This document shows, in pieces, positions 1 through 10,048 of a DNA stretch of 64,000 bases. The position numbers and the translations under genes were made by a program. Position 1 is the first letter of the stretch. Every line of letters begins with the position of its first letter. Origin of the DNA: Bacteroides intestinalis (GTDB lineage Bacteria; Bacteroidota; Bacteroidia; Bacteroidales; Bacteroidaceae); the NCBI RefSeq assembly GCF_003464595.1, contig NZ_QRZF01000016.1, positions 62,001 to 126,000 of the forward strand, read 5' to 3'. The notes under the pieces were generated by a model. It was not told the origin of the DNA and made no database searches. It saw only the letters and a program-made list of their open reading frames with translations.

Positions 1-3000
1 TTGATAAACTCAATAGGTGCCAATCCGGTCAGCGTCTTCAGCTTTTTGAAGAATACAGAACGGCTGACAGCCAACTCTTGCACCAGATCATCTACCACCA
101 ATTCACCATTATCCATATTTTTTTCCATCAGGTCTACCAGTTTATCCATAAACTTACGGTCGTTAGGAGACATTTCAGGACCTTTTTCTTCCACTGTTTC
201 TTCTTCGGAAATAGTAGCAGAAGTTCCAGTCATTAAGTTATCGCGATAAATGCCCTGCAGCTTCTGACGTTGAGTAAGCAGATTCTTTACACGTGCTTTC
301 AGGTAAGTAGCACTGAACGGTTTAGTAATATAGTCATCAGCTCCATACTCCAAGCCTTCCAGTTTGCTCTCAATGGAAGTCTTGGCTGTCAACAATACAA
401 TAGGAATATGGCTGGTCGTCATGTCCGCACGCAATTCACGAGTCATAGCTATGCCATCCTTTTCGGGCATCATCACATCACTGATAATAATATCCGGTAA
501 GAATTTCAAGGCTTTACTCCAACCTTGCATACCATCTACAGCTTCCACAATCCTGTATTCGGAAGCAAAGATACTGCGCAAGAACAGGCGGAGTTCCGAG
601 TTATCTTCCACAAGCAGCATCGTTCCTTTAGCATCTGTATCTTCTTCGGTCTCATCCGGAAGGCTTTCCTCTTCCGACTGATTGGGGACTTCACTAAGTA
701 TGTCCGTCACTTGTTCTGCAACTCCCATACCCACAGTAGTATCATCCTGTAAGAATTCCACTGTTTCATCATAGTGTTCTTTTCCTTTCAGGAAATCTAC
801 TTTAAAACAACTACCCTCGCCCAATTTACTATCAACCGTAATAACTGCCTTGTGCATCTCCACCAGTTCTTTCACCAACGACAAGCCAATGCCTGTACTG
901 GACTGATTGAACAAGTTACGATCTACCAGATTTTCAAAACGGACAAACAATGATTTTTTATTATTATCCGCAATACCTATTCCCTGATCTTCCACACCCA
1001 CGGAAACTGTCTTTTCATCTTCACGCACCAGAACTGTAATCATCTTCCCATTTGGAGTGTACTTAAAGGCATTGGAAAGCAGATTGAATACTATTTTCTC
1101 AAACTTATCAACGTCCACCCACAGATATAATTCCTCCTTCTCTGTTTCAAACAGGAAGTCTATCTGATGTTCTTCGGCAACCGACTCAAAGTTTTCCATG
1201 ATCTTACGGGTAAAAGTAACTACATTTATGCGTTGCACCTGCATCTTCATCTTCCGGTTCTGTATCTTCCGGAAATCCAGAATCTGATTGATAAGCCTCA
1301 ACATACGGTTCGTATTCCGTTCCACCACCTGCAATTGCTCACGTGCATCAGCCGGAAGTTTCGTATTCGCCAGAACGTATTCCACAGGCCCCGAAATCAG
1401 AGTCAACGGAGTACGCAGTTCGTGAGAAATATCTGTAAAAAAGCGCAGCTTCATATCTGTCATTTGTTGTTCTACAGATACTTCATGTTTCAGACGATAA
1501 ATGGTGAACAGGATATAAACAGCCGTCACAATAATCAGTATAACGAAAAGCACATACAGGAAGTAGGCAAACGGAGTTTCCCAGAAAGAAGGAAGAATCT
1601 CAATATTCAGTATGCGCGTGTTTTCCGTCCACACTCCGTCTCCATTGGTCGAACGAACCTTAAAGATATAGTGTCCCTTCGGCAAGTTGGTATAGGTTGC
1701 AGCACGTTGCTTGCCAACAAAGTTCCAGGCTTTTTCAAAACCTTCCAGAATATAAGCATACTGAATTTCAGAAGGTGCGGAATAATCGAGTGCAGCGAAC
1801 TGAATCGTGAAAATATTCTCCCGATGGGATAATACCAGTTCTCTCGTATCATCCAAACCTTGTTTCAAAACCGAACCCTGTCCCGGTTGTACATCCTCAT
1901 TGGCTATCAATAATTTAGATAATACAATCGGCGGTACATAGTTACTTTTACAAATAGAATCCGGATTAAAGTAAAAGATACCTGTATTAGCTCCGAAAAG
2001 TATATTCCCCGAAGCCGTGTATTCCGAAGCCGCCTCACTGAAACGTGCACGGAAGAAAATCTCTTTATCCGCATAATTTTCAAACGTCTCTTCAGAAGGA
2101 ATAAATTTGCTTATGCCATTCTCAGAACTCAACCACAAATTACCGTTCTTATCTTCCTGTATGGAAAGCAGCACATCCGAAGGGAGTCCATCTTGCACTG
2201 TATACGATTTGAAAGTGGCATTACCATTGCCGTCCAATGACACCAGTTTATTCAGTCCGCCACCAAAAGTTGCAATGAAAAGTTCCTGGTTACGGGTCGA
2301 TACAATCCAGTGTACATCATTATTGCTCAGACAATGCTCATTATCCGGAACACGCAGGAAATGATGAAACTTCACATCTTCGGGATTCTTGAAATCGGCA
2401 TCTATCATCAGTGCACCAATGGTGGTCCCTATCCAGATATGTCCTTTATGGTCTCCTGTAATAAAACGGGCTTTGTAGCAATAGTCAATGGGATATCCTT
2501 TCAGATTATTACGGTGGTTCACAAAGATTTCTTTTCCATCCTGATCACGTGTCATGTAGTTTACTCCACCGGCAAAAGTCGCTATCCAGATACGTCCGTG
2601 ACTATCTTCATATACACAGTAAACATTGTCGTCACTCAAACTATAAATATCCTCTTCCTGATGCTGATAACGAGTCAACTTATAGTGCAATCCATCTTTC
2701 TGCTTCTCAGCTTTCACCAGACCATCCCCTTTCGTTGCAATCCAAAGATTTTGTTTGCTATCCTGCAAAATGAAATAGACATTACCACGCAATGGAGTAC
2801 CACTGTGCGACACTGTACCATTTTCAGTCAAATAGCCCTTATCTACACGTTTCTTATCATATACCCGTAGTTTTCCATCTTTCAGACCCACCCATAAATT
2901 CTGATCCATATCTTCACAAAGGGCACGAACCTCATTACTCAAAGACTCATAATCATGTGGCATGGGAGTCATTACACGGAACTGGGATGGACGGAAGGTC

Positions 3001-4286
3001 ACTTTTTCCAGTCCTTTAGAATGCGTACACATCCATAAATCACCCTGCCGGTCAGAAAAAGCTGCATGAATTTTATTAGAGAAACGCCAGTCACTTCCTG
3101 ACAGACTATTATAGAATGGATGTAAACTATTACTTTTCCGGTCAAAATATGAAAATCCACCCCCATAAGGATGTACCCACAGTACACCATTAATATCCTC
3201 ATGAATATGAAAAGCCGGACGCGAGCGGTCAGTGCTGGTAGGCTCCACCGGTACTTTCTCATGTTTCAGAATCCGTGTACGCGGATTGAAGTGCACCACT
3301 GTACCCGGAATATGCTGTTCAAACCAGACCTCGGACGCCTTATCTACATAAACCGAGTGAATAGATGCATTTGGAAAGCGGGAAGCCGGAAAATGCTCTA
3401 TCGCTTTCGTCTTAGGTTGATATGAGAAAAAACCATCTTTCGCAGTAGTAAATATCAGTTCATTACCCTCCACGCTATTGATAGAAACAATACGGGAAGA
3501 TGCAGGCAGATTCTGCAATTGAAATTGTCCATTTTCCTTCTGATAGCACCACACACGTCCGTTATCCGAACCAAAATAGATTTCCGAATCATATTCCAGA
3601 CAGGAATAAAAAGCTTGTCCTCCTTTCTTTTCCCGTTCAGCAGCATCTACAAAATAGGATGTCGGAGTAGTCTGTCCCGCTGCCAACATTCCCAATCCGT
3701 TATCAGATAATATCCATTCATTACCCGAAAGATCCTCATATATGCCAAAAACACGAGTGGCAGAGAATTGTCCTGATTGAGCAGAATACCATTGTGAAGT
3801 CAAACTATAATCTTCCGGGTTCGTAGCTATGCGAATGGCGCCTTCCGTTTCGGTTAGCAACCAAACCGCGCCACCTGGAAGGGCTTCTATCTTCGTGACA
3901 TTGACTACACTGCCCCTTTCGCCTTCAGCCGGAACACGCTCAAATGCTTCCGTACGCGGATCAAAACGATAAGCATGATTATCATAAGTCTGTAGCCAAA
4001 GGAAGCCATACTTATCCTCCACCATATGGTCTACACGATTATGGCTCAACACGATACGATTATCGAGCCGTGCCTTATATGTTTTAAATGAATAACCATT
4101 GAACTTATTAATACCATCCCAGGTAGCAAACCACATATTCCCTTTGCGATCTTGCAGGATGCTCATTACTGTATTTTGAGAAAGTCCGTCTTCAGACGAA
4201 TAATGGGTAAAGAAACAATCCGGTTGTGCTTTTACTGATAATACACACACCAACCCAACTATCAGATATAAGATTTTTTTCATCAT
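1..4286 (-). CDS. Hybrid two-component system regulator (HTCS 1), C-terminus cut by window edge
   Basis: This is a one-protein sensor, kinase, response regulator and DNA-binding protein of the kind that controls glycan-use loci in Bacteroides. Translation from ATG 4286 gives a signal peptide (MMKKILYLIVGLV), then many two-bladed beta-propeller repeats (DxxGxxWxxT type), a Y_Y_Y domain, one membrane segment, a HisKA domain with phospho-acceptor His955 (ISHELRTPL), an HATPase domain, a receiver with phospho-acceptor Asp1270 (IISDVMMPEKDG), and the first part of an AraC-type helix-turn-helix. The frame stays open to base 1, so the last roughly 50 residues are outside the window. It is divergent from the esterase at 4369 and is a clear paralogue of the regulator at 5545. 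The periplasmic half should bind an oligosaccharide released from the target pectin; which one cannot be told from sequence. Confidence 0.95.
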   Translation of the reverse strand, partial: MMKKILYLIVGLVCVLSVKAQPDCFFTHYSSEDGLSQNTVMSILQDRKGNMWFATWDGINKFNGYSFKTYKARLDNRIVLSHNRVDHMVEDKYGFLWLQTYDNHAYRFDPRTEAFERVPAEGERGSVVNVTKIEALPGGAVWLLTETEGAIRIATNPEDYSLTSQWYSAQSGQFSATRVFGIYEDLSGNEWILSDNGLGMLAAGQTTPTSYFVDAAEREKKGGQAFYSCLEYDSEIYFGSDNGRVWCYQKENGQFQLQNLPASSRIVSINSVEGNELIFTTAKDGFFSYQPKTKAIEHFPASRFPNASIHSVYVDKASEVWFEQHIPGTVVHFNPRTRILKHEKVPVEPTSTDRSRPAFHIHEDINGVLWVHPYGGGFSYFDRKSNSLHPFYNSLSGSDWRFSNKIHAAFSDRQGDLWMCTHSKGLEKVTFRPSQFRVMTPMPHDYESLSNEVRALCEDMDQNLWVGLKDGKLRVYDKKRVDKGYLTENGTVSHSGTPLRGNVYFILQDSKQNLWIATKGDGLVKAEKQKDGLHYKLTRYQHQEEDIYSLSDDNVYCVYEDSHGRIWIATFAGGVNYMTRDQDGKEIFVNHRNNLKGYPIDYCYKARFITGDHKGHIWIGTTIGALMIDADFKNPEDVKFHHFLRVPDNEHCLSNNDVHWIVSTRNQELFIATFGGGLNKLVSLDGNGNATFKSYTVQDGLPSDVLLSIQEDKNGNLWLSSENGISKFIPSEETFENYADKEIFFRARFSEAASEYTASGNILFGANTGIFYFNPDSICKSNYVPPIVLSKLLIANEDVQPGQGSVLKQGLDDTRELVLSHRENIFTIQFAALDYSAPSEIQYAYILEGFEKAWNFVGKQRAATYTNLPKGHYIFKVRSTNGDGVWTENTRILNIEILPSFWETPFAYFLYVLFVILIIVTAVYILFTIYRLKHEVSVEQQMTDMKLRFFTDISHELRTPLTLISGPVEYVLANTKLPADAREQLQVVERNTNRMLRLINQILDFRKIQNRKMKMQVQRINVVTFTRKIMENFESVAEEHQIDFLFETEKEELYLWVDVDKFEKIVFNLLSNAFKYTPNGKMITVLVREDEKTVSVGVEDQGIGIADNNKKSLFVRFENLVDRNLFNQSSTGIGLSLVKELVEMHKAVITVDSKLGEGSCFKVDFLKGKEHYDETVEFLQDDTTVGMGVAEQVTDILSEVPNQSEEESLPDETEEDTDAKGTMLLVEDNSELRLFLRSIFASEYRIVEAVDGMQGWSKALKFLPDIIISDVMMPEKDGIAMTRELRADMTTSHIPIVLLTAKTSIESKLEGLEYGADDYITKPFSATYLKARVKNLLTQRQKLQGIYRDNLMTGTSATISEEETVEEKGPEMSPNDRKFMDKLVDLMEKNMDNGELVVDDLVQELAVSRSVFFKKLKTLTGLAPIEFI

Positions 4287-4336
4287 AACAGGCTTATTCT
4301 ATGCGGTAAAGATACGTATTTCATAGAAAAATCATG

Positions 4337-4344
4337 TATCTTTG
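4337..4344 (+). promoter_or_regulatory. Bacteroides -7 box for esterase 1 and HTCS 2
   Basis: TATCTTTG matches the Bacteroides -7 consensus TAnnTTTG and lies 24 bases before the start codon at 4369. No good -33 TTTG is visible. On the other strand of the same 82-bp gap, TATCTTTA (4313 to 4306) could serve HTCS 1, so the two promoters would sit back to back. Confidence 0.55.
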
Positions 4345-4368
4345 TTTAGATTTTAACAACCACTGACC

Positions 4369-5523
4369 ATGAAACGCATTACAACCATTTTCCTAATAGT
4401 TCTCTTCGGGCATCTTGGCATAATTGCACAAACTGACACCACCGCCTATGGTGTTGTCAAAAATATGCCTGTCTTCTATGAGCAACTGAAACAGCAACTT
4501 ACCTTTCCGATGGCATGGGGAAATTCCCCTGTCCGTAAATTTGAGACATGGCGTACCCAGGCACGGGAAACCTTATTAGACTGTATGCAGAATTTACCCC
4601 CTGCTCCCGCTGATTATGCCATGGAAGTAATCGTTACCGAACAACGCAATGGATATAAAGCTCAAAAAATACTATTTAATGTATCGGAATGGTGCCGCAT
4701 CCCCGCCTACCTGCTAATACCTGATGGTGAAGGTCCTTTCCCGGCAGTCGTGATGTTGCACGACCATGGTGCGCACTTTTCCATCGGTAAAGAAAAAATG
4801 GTTCGTCCATTCGGTGTAAGTACCGAAGTCATGGCAGATGCAGATGACTGGGCATCCCGTTGCTACGACGGACAATATGCAGGAGACTATTTTGCCGAAC
4901 ACGGTTATGTTGTACTCTCCATTGATGCCTTATTCTGGGGAGATCGCGGACGGAAAGAAGGAGCGAGCTATGACGGTCAACAGGCATTAGCTTCCAACTT
5001 TCTGCAAATGGGGAGTTCATGGGGAGCATTCATCCATATAGATGATGTACGAAGTGCAGAATTTCTGGCTTCACTCCCATGTGTGGATAAGAATAAAGTA
5101 GGTTGCGCAGGTTTTTCGATGGGAGCCTATCGTTCATGGATGCTCGCTGCAATCACCGATTGCATAAAAGCCTCCGCATCCATCTGCTGGATGAACACTA
5201 CTGAGTATCTGATGACACTAACCAACAATCAGAACAAAGGGGGATCAGCCTATTCCATGTTGATACCCAACCTGCGTCGCTATCTGGACTACCCGCATAC
5301 GGCAAGCATTGCGTGCCCGAAACCAACTTTATTTTTTAACGGAAGTCAAGACAAACTATTCCCGGTAGAAGGCGTGAAAGATGCATATAACATCATGCAG
5401 ACTGTTTGGCAAAGTCAGAAAGCATCCGAACGCCTGGTAACTAAAATATGGGAAGAGAAGCACTTCTTCAACAAGGAAATGCAGAAAGAGACATTGGAAT
5501 TTTTCGATAAATGGCTGAAATAA
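4369..5523 (+). CDS. Secreted alpha/beta-hydrolase esterase 1 (dienelactone hydrolase / Abhydrolase_7-like)
   Basis: This 384-residue protein has a signal peptide (cleavage near IIAQ, residue 21) and an alpha/beta-hydrolase fold. Visible elements are an oxyanion-type HDHG at 131-134, the nucleophile elbow GFSMG with Ser250, an acid Asp328 (GSQDKLF) and His365 (EKHFF). Its setting among pectin esterases suggests removal of methyl or acetyl groups from pectin side chains. A relationship to the pectin methylesterase family of B. thetaiotaomicron BT1017 is possible but I cannot confirm it. Only 21 bases separate it from HTCS 2, so the two are probably co-transcribed. It is paralogous to the esterase at 10049-11200; both share PMAWGNSPV and GFSMGAYR. 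Confidence 0.85.
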   Translation: MKRITTIFLIVLFGHLGIIAQTDTTAYGVVKNMPVFYEQLKQQLTFPMAWGNSPVRKFETWRTQARETLLDCMQNLPPAPADYAMEVIVTEQRNGYKAQKILFNVSEWCRIPAYLLIPDGEGPFPAVVMLHDHGAHFSIGKEKMVRPFGVSTEVMADADDWASRCYDGQYAGDYFAEHGYVVLSIDALFWGDRGRKEGASYDGQQALASNFLQMGSSWGAFIHIDDVRSAEFLASLPCVDKNKVGCAGFSMGAYRSWMLAAITDCIKASASICWMNTTEYLMTLTNNQNKGGSAYSMLIPNLRRYLDYPHTASIACPKPTLFFNGSQDKLFPVEGVKDAYNIMQTVWQSQKASERLVTKIWEEKHFFNKEMQKETLEFFDKWLK

Positions 5524-5544
5524 ACTCTCATTTATTATCTAATC

Positions 5545-8500
5545 ATGAAGCACATCTGGATACTATTTATATGTTGCATAGCCTGCAATAGCCTATGCAT
5601 GGGACAGCTACCACATACTTTCACGCAATATACTTCAGAGGATGGACTTGCACAAAAAACCATACAGGGAATCATGCAAGATCATAAAGGAGTTATGTGG
5701 TTTGCCACATGGGATGGACTCTATAAGTTCGATGGATATACATTCAAGAACTATAAAGCACATCCGGGCGATAGTATCGGATTAAGTAATAACCGTCTGG
5801 ACAATATAAAAGAAGATAAATACGGATATATCTGGGTGCGAAGTTATGACCATCAGGTATACAGGTTTAATCCAAGAACGGAACAATTCCAGGCAATCCC
5901 TTACGAGAACTATTTATCACAGGATATATATGTACTTCCATGCGGAGATGTCTGGGTGGTTACCATACAGAATGAACTAATTCGTATAACCATTCATCCG
6001 GATACTCAGGAGATGAAAGCCACTAACTTTTTCAAATTCCACCAAATTTCATATTCAGAACGAATTAATCTCATCTTCCAGGATAAACAACAAAACCAGT
6101 GGATATTAACAGAGAATGGTTTGTATCGACTGAGTCAAAAAAATGGTGAAGAAAAGTTATCCCCCTATTTTGTCATCCCCTCAATAAAAGACAAGCAGCC
6201 TTTTTATGATGCATTAGAGAATGAGCATGCACTTTACTTCACTTCCAAGCGAGGATGCATCTACGAATATCATTCCAATAATGGTCAGTTCTCAAGACAA
6301 GAACTCACCACTCACTCTTCCCTTAAAATTATCCGGCAATTAAAGCATGATAAACTATTTATCGGCACAGCCACCGATGGCTTCTTTATTCACGAGCAAG
6401 GAAGCCAAGCCTCCCGTCATTACAACACTGCCACCCACCCTTCACTGAAAGATAACCAGATAAAAGAAGTGTATGTCGATTCCAATGGTGAAGTGTGGAT
6501 GCGTTTGAAAATAAAAGGAGTCACCCACTTTAATCCAGAGAATGAACAATTTGATTTCTTCATTCTGAAAGATAAATACGGAAAAGATGTTGTTGACTCC
6601 CGACCTGAAATGTATATCTATGAAGATATAAATGGTGCTTTATGGATACACCCTTCCGGTGGTGGATTTGCTTGGTATGATCGTAAAAACAATCGTATAA
6701 AACCCTTCTATAACCCATCCTTGCAATCCGGGTGGAGCACCGACAATAAAGTCACAGCTATTTTTACCGATAAACAAGGTAATCTATGGTTAGGATCATA
6801 TGGTAATGGACTGGAAAAAGTATCTTTCAATACCAATCACTTTCATCTCTTGACAGCAGCTCCTGATGATCCGGAATTTCCAGGTAGTAATATTCGCGCC
6901 ATTTATCAAGATCGTGACGGATACATATGGACTGGGAATAAAGATAAAATAGTACGGGTCTATGATCAAAAACAACGCTACATAGGCAATCTCACTGCAC
7001 AAGGAACGATTTCTCCTCATAACACAGATGAATTAGGCATTGCTTATGCCATTATGCAAGATCATGAAGGAACAATCTGGATCGGCACCAAGGGTAATGG
7101 TTTGATTGCAGCCAAACCTCAAAGTAAGCCATTGACCTATCATCTTACCCAATATACAACTGACACCAACGATGTATATAGCCTAAGCGGCAATGAAATC
7201 TACAGTTTATATGAAGATAAACAGCAACGAATCTGGATTGCAACATTTGAAGGCGGAATAAACTATCTGAAAAAAGAAGCGAATGAAAAGCCTGTCCAAT
7301 TCATTAATTACCGAAACCGGTTAAAGAATTACCCTATCACCCAATGTTATCGTACCCGTTTCATCACCTCTGATGCTAAAGGAAATATTTGGATAGGCAG
7401 TGCTACAGGGTTACTGATGTGTGAAGGTAATTTCAATGAACCGGAAAAAATCACTTTCCATCGTTATAGCCGTATACCAGGTAATCCGCAAAGCCTCAGC
7501 AATAATGATATACATAATATCTTCTTCACTCAAAAAGGTGAAATGTACGTTGCAACATTCGGAGGTGGCCTCAATAAATTGCTCTCACTTAATAAAGAGC
7601 AAGCTACATTCAAAGCCTACACGATGAAAAACGGACTCCCATCGGATGTTCTGTTATCTATCGAAGAAGACAAAGACGGCAATTTATGGTGTGCCACAGA
7701 AGAAGAACTCTGTAAATTCATTCCCACAACAGAAAAGATCATAAACTATCCTTCCAGAGTTTTTCCAAGACGAATTTCCTTTAATGAAGGAGCCGCATTA
7801 CGGGCGCACTCTGATCATCTGATGTTTAACACAGTCAAGGGGATCCTTTGCTTCTTCCCGGATTCTATCCATACAAGTACTTATATTCCTCCTATTATCT
7901 TTACCCGCCTCCAACAAGCTGAAAAAACGGTAACACCCGGAGAAGGCAGCATATTGTCCACCCATATTGATGATACCCGACTCCTAACATTACCTCATGA
8001 TAAAAATACTTTCAGTATTCAGTTTGCAGCACTGGATATGAAATATCCTAATAACATTTCATATTCTTATCAGTTGGAAGGGTTTGAAAAAAACTGGAAC
8101 GAAATAGGCAATCAACGAACTGCCACTTACACCAATCTTCCTAAAGGACATTATACTCTGAAAGTCCGTTCCACAAATAGCGACGGCGTATGGGTAGAAA
8201 ACACACGCACATTAGCCATCACCGTACTCCCCTCTTTCTGGGAAACCCCATGGGCGTATCTGCTTTATATACTCTTTATCCTATTAATCATTTTTATAGC
8301 TGCCTATATTCTCTTTACTATCTTCAGACTTAAACATAAAGTTACTGTAGAACAGGAGATATCAGATATCAAATTACGTTTCTTTACGAACATCTCTCAT
8401 GAATTACGTACCCCGTTGACTCTGATTGCCGGCCCCATAGAGCAAGTCTTGCAGCATGGCAAGTTAGAGGATGAAGAACGAGAACAATTAGTTTTAGTAG

Positions 8501-9957
8501 AACGTAATACAAACCGAATGCTACGCCTCGTCAACCAGATACTGGACTTCCGCAAAATTCAGAATAAGAAGATGAAAATGAAGGTGCAGCAAATCGATCT
8601 TATCCCGTTTACCCGGCAGATAATGGAAAGTTTCAACAGGCTGGCGGACGAACATCAGATGGATTTCGGAATGACTGCACAAACTTCGCAGGTCAAAATA
8701 TGGGCTGACCCGGATAAATTAGAGAAAATATTATTTAATCTGTTATCAAATGCATTCAAATATACTCCCCAGGGTAAGCAGATTAAAGTAAGTATACAGG
8801 AGGGGGAAACTGATGTAACGATTGCAGTGGAAGATCAAGGTATCGGCATTGCCGAAAACAAACAAAAATCTTTATTTGTCCGCTTTGAGAATCTTGTAGA
8901 TAAGAATTTATTCAACCAAGCCAGCACCGGTATCGGACTTTCACTCGTTAAAGAATTGATCGATATGCATCATGGTACAATCAGCATCCAAAGCAAACCT
9001 GGCGAAGGCAGTTGCTTCACCATCAAACTTCCCAAAGGAAAAGAGCATTTTGATGAAACTGTTGAATTCATCCTATCCGATTATGTTATAACTGATATTG
9101 TTCCGGGATATATGAATACCTCGTTATCCTCTCTTGCTGAAAGTGAAGAAACAAACCTGAACAATGAAAAAGAAACGATTCTGATTGTAGAGGATAATCA
9201 AGAACTACGCTTCTTCATAAAGACTATCTTTATTCAACACTTCAATGTGATAGAAGCAGAAAATGGAAAAATAGGATTAGAGAAGAGTAAGAAATATCTG
9301 CCGGATATTATTATCAGTGACGTGATGATGCCCGAAAAGGATGGAATTGAAATGGTACGCGAACTGCGGGAAGAGATGAATACCAGCCATATTCCTATTG
9401 TAATGTTGACAGCCAAATCTACTATCGAAAGTAGAATAGAAGGTATGAAATCAGGAGCAGACGACTATATAACCAAACCCTTCAGTGCTGCCTATCTGAA
9501 AGCGCGAATTTTCAACCTGGTTGACCAGCGCAAGAAATTGCAAGCATTATTCTGTGCAAGCCTGCTGCCCACATCTACCAGCCAACAACCGAACTATGAA
9601 AAAGAAGAAACACAACCCTCCTTATCCGCCAATGACCGGAAATTCATAGACAAAGTTATGGAGACAATAGAGAAACATCTGGATAATGGTGACCTTATGG
9701 TTGAAGATATTGCCAACGAAGTAAATATGAGCCGTTCTGTATTCTTTAAGAAACTAAAAACACTGACAGGCCTGTCTCCTGTAGAATTTCTAAGGGAAAT
9801 ACGCATGAAACGTGCCGCCCAACTAATAGAAACTGATGAATATAATATGGCTCAGATAGCTTATATGGTAGGACTAAATGATTCTCACTATTTTAGTAAA
9901 TGCTTTAAGCAACAATATGGCATGACGCCAACAGAATATAAAGAAAGCCGGAAATAA
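5545..9957 (+). CDS. Hybrid two-component system regulator (HTCS 2)
   Basis: This complete 1470-residue HTCS has a signal peptide, about 14 beta-propeller repeats (for example MWFATWDGLYKFDG), a Y_Y_Y domain near 790-890, a membrane segment at about 903-927, HisKA with His952 (ISHELRTPL), an HATPase with GIGLSLVKEL, a receiver with Asp1259 (IISDVMMPEKDG) and an AraC helix-turn-helix at about 1365-1470. It should sense a periplasmic oligosaccharide and activate promoters of the surrounding pectin locus. The same order and close local sequence in HTCS 1 point to duplication. It follows esterase 1 by 21 bases and ends at a strong bidirectional terminator shared with esterase 2. Confidence 0.96.
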   Translation: MKHIWILFICCIACNSLCMGQLPHTFTQYTSEDGLAQKTIQGIMQDHKGVMWFATWDGLYKFDGYTFKNYKAHPGDSIGLSNNRLDNIKEDKYGYIWVRSYDHQVYRFNPRTEQFQAIPYENYLSQDIYVLPCGDVWVVTIQNELIRITIHPDTQEMKATNFFKFHQISYSERINLIFQDKQQNQWILTENGLYRLSQKNGEEKLSPYFVIPSIKDKQPFYDALENEHALYFTSKRGCIYEYHSNNGQFSRQELTTHSSLKIIRQLKHDKLFIGTATDGFFIHEQGSQASRHYNTATHPSLKDNQIKEVYVDSNGEVWMRLKIKGVTHFNPENEQFDFFILKDKYGKDVVDSRPEMYIYEDINGALWIHPSGGGFAWYDRKNNRIKPFYNPSLQSGWSTDNKVTAIFTDKQGNLWLGSYGNGLEKVSFNTNHFHLLTAAPDDPEFPGSNIRAIYQDRDGYIWTGNKDKIVRVYDQKQRYIGNLTAQGTISPHNTDELGIAYAIMQDHEGTIWIGTKGNGLIAAKPQSKPLTYHLTQYTTDTNDVYSLSGNEIYSLYEDKQQRIWIATFEGGINYLKKEANEKPVQFINYRNRLKNYPITQCYRTRFITSDAKGNIWIGSATGLLMCEGNFNEPEKITFHRYSRIPGNPQSLSNNDIHNIFFTQKGEMYVATFGGGLNKLLSLNKEQATFKAYTMKNGLPSDVLLSIEEDKDGNLWCATEEELCKFIPTTEKIINYPSRVFPRRISFNEGAALRAHSDHLMFNTVKGILCFFPDSIHTSTYIPPIIFTRLQQAEKTVTPGEGSILSTHIDDTRLLTLPHDKNTFSIQFAALDMKYPNNISYSYQLEGFEKNWNEIGNQRTATYTNLPKGHYTLKVRSTNSDGVWVENTRTLAITVLPSFWETPWAYLLYILFILLIIFIAAYILFTIFRLKHKVTVEQEISDIKLRFFTNISHELRTPLTLIAGPIEQVLQHGKLEDEEREQLVLVERNTNRMLRLVNQILDFRKIQNKKMKMKVQQIDLIPFTRQIMESFNRLADEHQMDFGMTAQTSQVKIWADPDKLEKILFNLLSNAFKYTPQGKQIKVSIQEGETDVTIAVEDQGIGIAENKQKSLFVRFENLVDKNLFNQASTGIGLSLVKELIDMHHGTISIQSKPGEGSCFTIKLPKGKEHFDETVEFILSDYVITDIVPGYMNTSLSSLAESEETNLNNEKETILIVEDNQELRFFIKTIFIQHFNVIEAENGKIGLEKSKKYLPDIIISDVMMPEKDGIEMVRELREEMNTSHIPIVMLTAKSTIESRIEGMKSGADDYITKPFSAAYLKARIFNLVDQRKKLQALFCASLLPTSTSQQPNYEKEETQPSLSANDRKFIDKVMETIEKHLDNGDLMVEDIANEVNMSRSVFFKKLKTLTGLSPVEFLREIRMKRAAQLIETDEYNMAQIAYMVGLNDSHYFSKCFKQQYGMTPTEYKESRK

Positions 9958-9962
9958 AATAT

Positions 9963-10014
9963 CCCTATGTTCTGTATTAAAAGCATTCGTACATCCTTAA
10001 TACAGAACATAGGG
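9963..10014. terminator. Bidirectional intrinsic terminator between HTCS 2 and esterase 2
   Basis: A perfect 18-bp stem (CCCTATGTTCTGTATTAA at 9963-9980 with its complement at 9997-10014) encloses a 16-base loop. It lies between two convergent genes, as expected for a terminator serving both. Confidence 0.8.
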
Positions 10015-10048
10015 GTATCTTATGAAATAGTAAATCTCTATAAAACAA

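Noticed and set aside
1167..1832. Plus-strand 221-codon frame at the left end
   Set aside because: It is antisense to the HisKA and membrane region of HTCS 1, which has clear domain structure in the other strand.
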